Positions 33,066-38,682 of a stretch of 38,682 nt of DNA are shown here, piece after piece (position 1 is the first letter of the stretch; every line of letters begins with the position of its first letter). The stretch lies in the NCBI GenBank assembly GCA_036260255.1, contig DATAAF010000034.1, positions 1 to 38,682 of the forward strand, in the 5' to 3' direction. Under the pieces are notes generated by a model, which was not told where the DNA came from, searched no databases, and saw only the letters and a program-made list of their open reading frames with translations. The DNA comes from DASZJY01 sp036260255 (lineage in GTDB: Bacteria > Actinomycetota > Acidimicrobiia > Acidimicrobiales > AC-14). The translations under genes and the position numbers were made by a program.

Positions 33066-34051
33066 GAGAGCTCCAACGCTCCGTCGAGCGCGACGCGGTA
33101 GGCCTCGTCGCCCGACATGCGCGTCAGCGCGTTGGCCAGCGACAGCCCCGGCCACTGCCGCCGGATGCGCATGGTCTGCTGCACGCACGGCCCCCCTTCG
33201 ATGTCGATCGACGACTCGATGACCCGCTCGGGCCCGGCGCGCCGCACGCCGAACGTCCCCTTGCGCCCCTCACTGAAGGCGGTGAGCCGTATGGACACGT
33301 GCTCGGCCGGCTCGAGGATGACCGCCTCCCGGCGCAGGTTCAGGCGTCGCAGCAGCCAGCCGCCCAGGAGGTGCCGGGGGCCGTGGTTGCCGGCAACCTC
33401 CACCGTCCGGACGCCGTGAAGGAAGGGACAGCAGACGCCGCCCTCGAAGAGGCCGGCGAGCTGGCTCCTCCACGGGGCCAGGCGGATCCACGACAGGTCG
33501 TTGACCGGGCGGCGGCGGGTGAGGGCGGAGATACGCCGGAGGACGTCGCCCCCCTCGGGCACCACGCGGCTGTCGACGACGAGGCTGTGCGCGACGTCCA
33601 GCAGAGGGTCACCGGGCGAGGGCAGGTGGGCGGGCAGCCACACCACCACGGGGAGGTCGGGGACGGTGAACGGCTCGACCACCGAGTCGAGGTGGTAGCG
33701 GGCCCGGCCCCGGACGTGGAGGACGACGTCCTCGTAGGACATGGCCGTGCCGTCGCGCTCGACCGCGTGTACCGACACGGCGGCGTCGATGCCCTCGTCC
33801 CCTTCGTCGCCCACTACCACCACGACGGTTCGGGACGGGTGGCGGGACCCCAGGTCGTAGACCACCTCCAGGGCGGCGTCGGCCTCCCGCTGGTCGTCAA
33901 CGACGGTCACGAGGTTGACAACGCTGGTGCGCACGGCCGCCCGTACCTCGTGGCGGCGGAGGTCGGAAAGGGCCGCCTCCACCTGGGCGACGGTGACGTT
34001 CTCCGCCTCCCACGACCCGATCGTCGTCACCGCGCCTTCGCCCATGCTCAC
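33062..34051 (-). CDS. opcA: Glucose-6-phosphate dehydrogenase assembly protein OpcA
   Basis: 329 aa. OpcA-family segments: VTVAQVEAALSDLRRHEVRA at the N-terminus, RTSVVNLVTVVDD, LPVVVWLPAHLPSPGDPLL and the C-terminal region FGVRRAGPERVIESSI. OpcA binds Zwf and promotes its activity in cyanobacteria and actinobacteria. GTG 34051 overlaps the zwf TGA (GTGA); ATG 34045, two codons on, is equally possible. The order zwf-opcA-pgl is typical. Confidence 0.92.
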   Translation of the reverse strand: MSMGEGAVTTIGSWEAENVTVAQVEAALSDLRRHEVRAAVRTSVVNLVTVVDDQREADAALEVVYDLGSRHPSRTVVVVVGDEGDEGIDAAVSVHAVERDGTAMSYEDVVLHVRGRARYHLDSVVEPFTVPDLPVVVWLPAHLPSPGDPLLDVAHSLVVDSRVVPEGGDVLRRISALTRRRPVNDLSWIRLAPWRSQLAGLFEGGVCCPFLHGVRTVEVAGNHGPRHLLGGWLLRRLNLRREAVILEPAEHVSIRLTAFSEGRKGTFGVRRAGPERVIESSIDIEGGPCVQQTMRIRRQWPGLSLANALTRMSGDEAYRVALDGALELS

Positions 34052-35577
34052 GGCTTTCGCCAACGGCGGCCGTGTTCCTCCAACAGGCGGTCCGCCTCCG
34101 CCGGGCCCCACGTCCCCGCCTCGTACCGGGCCAGGGGCGCGTCGCCCTCCTCCCACGCCCGCAGCACGGGCTCGCAGATGCGCCATGCCTGCTCCACCTC
34201 GTCGGTGCGGATAAACAGCGTGGGGTCGCCGACGAGGGCGTCGAGCAGGAGGCGCTCGTAGGCCTCGGGCGTCTCCTCGAGGAAGGCGGCACCGTAGAAG
34301 AAGTCCATCGACACCGACCGCACCTGGAAGGCCTGGCCCGGCACCTTGGCCCCGAACCGCAAGGTGATGCCCTCGTCGGGCTGGATGCGCAGCACCAGGA
34401 GGTCGGGGTCGAGGCCCTCGGTCTGGCTGGCCGCGAACGGGAGGTGGGGGACCTCCTTGAACTGCATGGCCACCTCGGTGACCCGCTTGGGCAGCCGCTT
34501 GCCGGTGCGCACGTAGACGGGCACCCCGGCCCAGCGCCAGTTGTCCACCTTGAGCCGCATGGCCACATAGGTCTCGGTGAGGCTGTGGGGGTCGACGCCC
34601 TCCTCGTCGCGGTAGCCCGGTACCTCGGCGCCCTGGGCCCACCCGCGGCTGTACTGGGCCCGCACGACCTCGGTTGCCACCTGCTCCTGCGTGAAGATGT
34701 CGACCGCCCGCAGGGCCTTGACCTTCTCGTCGCGGATCCGGTTGGGGTCGAAGGTCGCCGGCGGCTCCATGAGCGTGAGGGCCAGGACCTGCATGACGTT
34801 GTTCTGGACGATGTCGCGTAGGGCGCCGGCCCGCTCGTAGAAGCCGCCCCGGTGCCCCACGCCGAGGGCCTCGGCGACGGTGATCTGCACGTGATCGACG
34901 TAGCGGCGGTTCCACACCGGCTCGAAGATGGCGTTGGCGAAGCGGAAGGCCAGGACGTTCTGGACCGTCTCCTTCCCCAGGTAGTGGTCGATCCGGTAGA
35001 CCTGGGGTTCCTCGAAGACCTCGTGGACGGTGGCGTCGAGGGCGGCGGCCGAGGGCTCGTCGTGGCCGTAGGGCTTCTCGATCACGACCCGCACGAAGGC
35101 GTCGTCGTGCTGCGCGCGGTTGAGGCCCGCCCGACCCAGCCCCCCGACGATGACAGGGAAGGTCGCCGGCGGCGTGGCCAGGTAGTAGAGGCGGTTGCCG
35201 GAGGTCCCCCGCTCGCGGTCGAGGTCGTCGAGCACGCCCTGCAGGTGGGCATAGGTCTGGGCGTCGCCGTAGTCGCCGGCGACGTAGCGGAAGCCGCCCT
35301 GGAAGGCGTCCCACACGTGCTTGGCCTCGTCGCCCCCGCCGCCGCCCTCCTCGACGAGGGTGCGCATGCGCTCGCGGAAGTCCTCGTCGTCCATCGGCGT
35401 GCGCCCGACCCCTACGACCGAGAAGCCGGTCGGCAGGAGCCGGCGGAGGGCGAGGCGCTCGACCGCGGGCATGAGCTTGCGGCTGGTGAGGTCGCCGGAC
35501 GCTCCGAAGACGACGAGGGCGGCCGGGGGGGCGACCCGCTCGAGCGTGGGCTCGAGGAGGGGGTTGTCGACCGTCAT
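34048..35577 (-). CDS. zwf: Glucose-6-phosphate 1-dehydrogenase
   Basis: 509 aa. The nucleotide-binding FGASGDLTSRKLMPAVERL is at residues 24-42 (GxSGDLxxRK). The active-site motif YRIDHYLGKETVQN is central. FVRVVIEKPYGHD carries the substrate Lys-Pro. It oxidises glucose-6-phosphate to 6-phosphogluconolactone, reducing NADP or NAD. ATG 35577 follows GGAGGAGG at a good distance. It lies 29 bases after tal and is followed by opcA and pgl. Confidence 0.96.
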   Translation of the reverse strand: MTVDNPLLEPTLERVAPPAALVVFGASGDLTSRKLMPAVERLALRRLLPTGFSVVGVGRTPMDDEDFRERMRTLVEEGGGGGDEAKHVWDAFQGGFRYVAGDYGDAQTYAHLQGVLDDLDRERGTSGNRLYYLATPPATFPVIVGGLGRAGLNRAQHDDAFVRVVIEKPYGHDEPSAAALDATVHEVFEEPQVYRIDHYLGKETVQNVLAFRFANAIFEPVWNRRYVDHVQITVAEALGVGHRGGFYERAGALRDIVQNNVMQVLALTLMEPPATFDPNRIRDEKVKALRAVDIFTQEQVATEVVRAQYSRGWAQGAEVPGYRDEEGVDPHSLTETYVAMRLKVDNWRWAGVPVYVRTGKRLPKRVTEVAMQFKEVPHLPFAASQTEGLDPDLLVLRIQPDEGITLRFGAKVPGQAFQVRSVSMDFFYGAAFLEETPEAYERLLLDALVGDPTLFIRTDEVEQAWRICEPVLRAWEEGDAPLARYEAGTWGPAEADRLLEEHGRRWRKP

Positions 35578-35606
35578 TGGTACCTCCTCCGGCGAGCGCC
35601 GGCCGG

Positions 35607-36701
35607 TCAGACGCCGAGCTGGGCGGCCTTGTCCCCGAGGGACGTCAGGAGCTCGTCGTAGGACTTGGCGAAGGCGGCCACACCCTCGTGCTCGAGCGTG
35701 CGGCTCACGTCGGCCATGTCGACGCCCACCCGGGCCAGGTCGTCCATGACCTGGGCGGCCTGGTCGAGGTTGGTGTCGACGGTGCGGGCGACCGTGCCGT
35801 GGGTCTCGAACGCCTCCAGGGTGACCTCCGGCATGGTGTTCACGCTGTCGGGGCCGATGAGCTCGTCGACGTAGAGGGTGACGGGGTAGGCGGGGTTCTT
35901 CGTCGACGTCGACGCCCACAGGGGGCGCTGCAACCGGGCTCCCCGGGCGGCCAGGGCCTCCCAACGAGGGCCGGCGAACCGCTCCCGGAACAGGGCGTAG
36001 GCGAGCTTGGCCTGGGCGACGGCTGCCTTCCCCCGCAGCGCCAGGGCCTCGTCCGTGCCGATGGCCTCCAGCCGGCGGTCGACCTCTGTGTCGACCCGGC
36101 TCACGAAGAACGAGGCAACGCTGTGGACGCCGAAAAGATCCCCTTCACACGCCTCCAGGCCCGAGAGGTAGGCCTCGATGACCTCGGCGTAGCGGTCGAG
36201 GGAGAAGATCAGCGTGACGTTGACGCTCCTGCCCGCCGCGATCACGCGCCGGAAGGCGGGGACCCCCTCGGGCGTCCCCGGGATCTTGACCAGGAGGTTG
36301 GGCCGGTTGATGCGCTCGTGCAGCCGAAGGGCGTCGGCGACGCTCCCCTCGGTGTCGGCCGCCAGGGCGGGGGAGAGCTCGAGGGAGACGAAGCCGTCGC
36401 CACCCTCGCTGACGTCGTAGAGCGGCCGCAGCAGCTCGAGGGCCCTGGAGACGTCGGACGTGGTGAGGTCCCAGTACGCGTCCTCGACCGTCTCGTGGCG
36501 CCGGACCAACGACTCGAACTGCTCGTCGTAGTCGGCGCCGCTGCTGATCGCCTTCTGGAAGATCGTCGGGTTGGACGTGATGCCGCGGATGCCCCGGTCG
36601 ATCAAGCGATCGAGCTCCCCGCTGGTCAGGGAACTTCGGCGGAGGTTGTCGAGCCAAGGGCTCTGGCCGCACTCGGCGTAGAGGCGCTGCAGCTTCGTCA
36701 T
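35607..36701 (-). CDS. tal: Transaldolase
   Basis: 364 aa, the length of the actinobacterial TalB-like class. The Schiff-base lysine is K139 in NLLVKIPGTPEG. ITSNPTIFQKAISSGADYD and VNVTLIFSLDRYAEVIEAYL are family motifs; PLWASTSTKNPAYPVTLYVDEL and GPDSVNTMPEVTLEAF complete the barrel. It exchanges dihydroxyacetone units in the non-oxidative pentose phosphate pathway. GAGGGGGG lies before ATG 36701. A -10 TAGGAT (36734-36729, minus strand) suggests a transcript starting between the FIST gene and tal. Confidence 0.96.
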   Translation of the reverse strand: MTKLQRLYAECGQSPWLDNLRRSSLTSGELDRLIDRGIRGITSNPTIFQKAISSGADYDEQFESLVRRHETVEDAYWDLTTSDVSRALELLRPLYDVSEGGDGFVSLELSPALAADTEGSVADALRLHERINRPNLLVKIPGTPEGVPAFRRVIAAGRSVNVTLIFSLDRYAEVIEAYLSGLEACEGDLFGVHSVASFFVSRVDTEVDRRLEAIGTDEALALRGKAAVAQAKLAYALFRERFAGPRWEALAARGARLQRPLWASTSTKNPAYPVTLYVDELIGPDSVNTMPEVTLEAFETHGTVARTVDTNLDQAAQVMDDLARVGVDMADVSRTLEHEGVAAFAKSYDELLTSLGDKAAQLGV

Positions 36702-36728
36702 GGGCCCCCCTCTCGGCCGGCTGAGCCA

Positions 36729-36734
36729 ATCCTA
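36729..36734 (-). promoter_or_regulatory. -10 box of the tal-zwf-opcA-pgl operon
   Basis: TAGGAT on the minus strand, about 27 nt before ATG 36701, with a purine-rich ribosome-binding site between. No convincing -35, so this is tentative. The operon could also be read through from the FIST gene. Confidence 0.35.
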
Positions 36735-36750
36735 GAGGAGGCCCGGGGCG

Positions 36751-37962
36751 TCAGCCTTTCGAAAGCAGGACCACCGAGGCGGTGAAGCCGTGCAGGAAGT
36801 TGCGGCCTCCGACGGGGCCGATCTCGCCGGCGCAGAACATCCCCGCGAGGGGGGCGCCGCCGAGGTGCTCGGAGACGACCCCGGCGTCGTGGTCCGGTGC
36901 GCCGAAGAGCCGCACGCCTCGGCCGTTGCACGTGAAGAGGAGGGCGGCGTCGGCCGAGCGGCCGCCCACCAGCTGGCGGAGGTCCTCGTCGGCCGACCGG
37001 GCGTCGCGCACCTGGAACTGGGTGGTCGACCCGACGTCGACGAAGTCGCCCACGGCGATGGCGCCCACGTCGGGGTCGGCTCCCACCACGGTGCGGACAA
37101 GGAAGTCCCCGCGCTCGAACTCGGCCTTGCCCTCGTCGATCACCCGCCCGAGCTGCACGAGCTCCGACATCAGCCGCCGGTCGTCGTCCGACAGGGTGCC
37201 GGCCACCTCCTGGAGGCGCTCCAGCGCCGGCCGCCCGGCCAGCTCGTAGACGATGTTGGCCTCCGCCTTGGTGACGACGAAGGGAGCGCCCACCGGGCGG
37301 CACCCCTGGGACACCACCGTGGCGACCCGCACGGCGGGGCCGAGGAAGGCGGCGACCGCCCCGCCGGTGACCACCCGGTCGTCGATGACCAGACGGTTCC
37401 CCCCGGGAGCATTGGCGGCGGAGGCCAGCCCCCCCACGACCGGCAGCCCGGGGTGGTCGTCGGCCAGGCGGTCGAGCACGGTGTCGGCAGGGAAGGAGAA
37501 GGGGTCGGCGATCAGCAGCATGGCGGTGGCGTCGTCGGGGACGGCGTCGGGCCACCCCGTCACCGTCTGGCCGTCGGGCGTGCGGGCGACGGTGAGGTGG
37601 AAGGGCGTCACCGGTCCGGTACGGCCGGCCCACAGAGACACGGCCGGCCCCCGCTCCACCTCCTTGCCGCCGCCGATCACCGAAACGGCGGCACAGCCGA
37701 GCAGGGCGCCCGGGCGCAGCGTCGCCCGGACCGCCTTCGCGATGTCGGCGACCGCCCCCAGATGGGGCGGCGTCACGAACAGAAGGGCCAGGTCGGGGGG
37801 GCGGTCGGCGGCGTCGGGCAGGGTCTCGAGCACCTGGCCCACCACCTCGCCGACGGCGGTGGCGGCGTCGGGGTGCTGGGACAGGCCGGCGGCGAAGCCC
37901 GCGGTCGAGGCGCTCAGTTGCCGGGAGCTGCGCTCCTCCGCTCCGCTTCGGTGCTCGCTCAT
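36751..37962 (-). CDS. FIST N/C-domain sensor protein
   Basis: 403 aa. The FIST N-terminal domain is at about 40-200 (LALLFVTPPHLGAVADIAKAV, LLGCAAVSVIGGGKEVERGP), and the FIST_C domain at about 230-400 (PFVVTKAEANIVYELAGRPA, RNFLHGFTASVVLLSKG with GGRNFLHG). FIST domains are predicted small-ligand sensors for signalling proteins; this one has no attached output domain. It is expressed with a small upstream gene (ATGA overlap) and lies between tkt and tal, so it may sense a metabolite of that pathway, which is inference. Confidence 0.85.
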   Translation of the reverse strand: MSEHRSGAEERSSRQLSASTAGFAAGLSQHPDAATAVGEVVGQVLETLPDAADRPPDLALLFVTPPHLGAVADIAKAVRATLRPGALLGCAAVSVIGGGKEVERGPAVSLWAGRTGPVTPFHLTVARTPDGQTVTGWPDAVPDDATAMLLIADPFSFPADTVLDRLADDHPGLPVVGGLASAANAPGGNRLVIDDRVVTGGAVAAFLGPAVRVATVVSQGCRPVGAPFVVTKAEANIVYELAGRPALERLQEVAGTLSDDDRRLMSELVQLGRVIDEGKAEFERGDFLVRTVVGADPDVGAIAVGDFVDVGSTTQFQVRDARSADEDLRQLVGGRSADAALLFTCNGRGVRLFGAPDHDAGVVSEHLGGAPLAGMFCAGEIGPVGGRNFLHGFTASVVLLSKG

Positions 37963-38345
37963 CCGGGCGGCAGCAGGGTCAGGGGGACGGCGACCTCGGC
38001 CCCTCCGTCGAGACGGCAGCGCGCCTCGATCGTCCCATAGTCCTCGTAGGTGAGGTCGCCCTTCACGAGGAGGCGCCCGAACTTGCCCGGGACGACGTTC
38101 GCCGGTTGGACGTTGCGGGCCACCTGGTTGCCGGCGCCGTCCACGAACTCGACCTCGAGGGTGCCGGTGCCGCTCTCGTCGGGGCGGCACCGGACGAGTA
38201 CGACGAGGTGGGGGGAGACCGTCACCGGCGGCGGTGAGGGAGCGGCGAGGGAGAACATGACCCCCGTGAGGTCGATGCGGGCCGAGGGGCCCGCCGCCTG
38301 GCGTTGGCCGATCCCTTCAACGAACAGGGCGGCGAGGATGTCCAT
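37959..38345 (-). CDS. Small beta-rich protein, DUF6941-like
   Basis: 128 aa, beginning MDILAALFVEGIGQRQAAGP. Predicted mostly beta strands, for example TVSPHLVVLVRCRPDESGTG, LEVEFVDGAGNQVARNV and YGTIEARCRLDGGAEVAVPL. It resembles the small DUF6941 group, but I am not sure. No catalytic motif, signal or membrane helix is visible. TACCGT (38357-38352) is 6 nt before ATG 38345 with no Shine-Dalgarno, so it is probably leaderless. It is divergent from tkt and coupled to the FIST gene. Confidence 0.65.
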   Translation of the reverse strand: MDILAALFVEGIGQRQAAGPSARIDLTGVMFSLAAPSPPPVTVSPHLVVLVRCRPDESGTGTLEVEFVDGAGNQVARNVQPANVVPGKFGRLLVKGDLTYEDYGTIEARCRLDGGAEVAVPLTLLPPG

Positions 38346-38351
38346 GCCTCG

Positions 38352-38357
38352 ACGGTA
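38352..38357 (-). promoter_or_regulatory. -10 box of the small gene-FIST operon (leaderless)
   Basis: TACCGT on the minus strand, 6 nt before ATG 38345, without a Shine-Dalgarno or a clear -35. Confidence 0.4.
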
Positions 38358-38391
38358 CTCCCCGCCACCGGGGTGGCCGGAGGCCGGACCG

Positions 38392-38421
38392 TTGGTCGGC
38401 ACCACGAAGCGGCCGTAGGAT
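38392..38421 (+). promoter_or_regulatory. Promoter of tkt
   Basis: TTGGTC at 38392-38397, an 18-nt spacer, and TAGGAT at 38416-38421. Transcription would start near 38428, giving a leader of about 50 nt with GAGAGGC before ATG 38479. Confidence 0.55.
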
Positions 38422-38478
38422 AAGGCGCGACCGGGCGGACCCGGCCGCCCAACCGCCGGCGAAGAGAGGCAGCGCCCA

Positions 38479-38682
38479 ATGACAGACGGGACCAACGACC
38501 ACGAGCGGTGGCAGGAGATCGGCCAGCAGCTGCGGGTGGACGCCGTGCGCTGCTCAGGGATGGCCAGCTCGGGCCACCCCACGTCGTCGATGTCGGCGGC
38601 CGACCTCATGGCCGTGCTGGTGGACAAGTACCTCCACTACGACTGGTCGGCCCCCGACGACGCCCGCAACGACCACCTGATC
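38479..38682 (+). CDS. tkt: Transketolase, N-terminal part (runs off the window)
   Basis: The first 68 residues only. WQEIGQQLRVDAVRCSGMAS followed by SGHPTSSMSAADLMAVL carries the SGHP motif of the thiamine-diphosphate domain near residue 32. It interconverts sugar phosphates and joins tal, zwf and pgl in the pentose phosphate pathway. ATG 38479 follows GAGAGGCAG. The cofactor GDG motif lies beyond the window. Confidence 0.9.
   Translation, partial: MTDGTNDHERWQEIGQQLRVDAVRCSGMASSGHPTSSMSAADLMAVLVDKYLHYDWSAPDDARNDHLI

Overview
This is a very GC-rich window with long spurious open frames on every strand. It fits a high-GC actinobacterium, and the gene set suggests the Acidimicrobiia or a close lineage: a recN-steA-steB block, a single-chain F420 precursor synthase (FbiC type), OpcA beside glucose-6-phosphate dehydrogenase, and a LmeA/DUF2993 protein. 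The lineage is inferred from gene content only.

Layout. 1-697: 3' end of a 23S rRNA gene, a complete 5S gene and a strong UUCG-loop terminator. 742-2371: an arginine-rich TPR protein and a small OB-fold (SSB-like) protein. 2403-4412 (minus): rhomboid protease and a DUF1015 protein. 4526-13633 (plus): a tightly overlapping nine-gene run: phasin-like protein, tlyA, nadK, recN, steA, steB, a MurJ-like flippase, a GT2 glycosyltransferase and a MraY/WecA-type phosphosugar transferase. It links NADP supply, rRNA methylation, DNA repair, division and envelope building. 13652-16948 (minus): a two-gene unit pairing a lipoxygenase-like protein with an alpha-dioxygenase-type heme peroxidase, with its own well-formed promoter; it looks like an oxylipin-type fatty-acid oxidation module. 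17068-22136: a 1106-aa cyclase-domain/ATPase/helical-repeat regulator, a divergent SLATT-type two-helix membrane protein and a convergent LOG-family protein. 22214-25817: a small membrane protein, FbiC and two tandem Hsp20 chaperones ending in a terminator. 25874-30788: a five-gene overlapping operon with a gentisate-dioxygenase-type cupin, FAH-type hydrolase, methyltransferase, ferritin-like di-metal protein and PaaK-like CoA ligase. 30825-31466: a DUF2993 protein. 31444-32368: debris of three decayed genes. 32370-38682: a pentose-phosphate cluster (pgl, opcA, zwf, tal and the start of tkt), with a FIST-domain gene and a small gene inserted between tal and tkt.

Two patterns cut across these genes. 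First, many transcript-first genes have a TANNNT box 6-7 bases before the start codon and no Shine-Dalgarno, which suggests widespread leaderless transcription. Second, at least two genes (tlyA and the DUF2993 gene) seem to need a CTG start codon to have their normal N-termini, and two more junctions carry the same CTG-over-TGA arrangement. The most interesting candidate system is the lipoxygenase-like/alpha-dioxygenase pair, followed by the cyclase-ATPase/SLATT/LOG neighbourhood and the gentisate-type operon.
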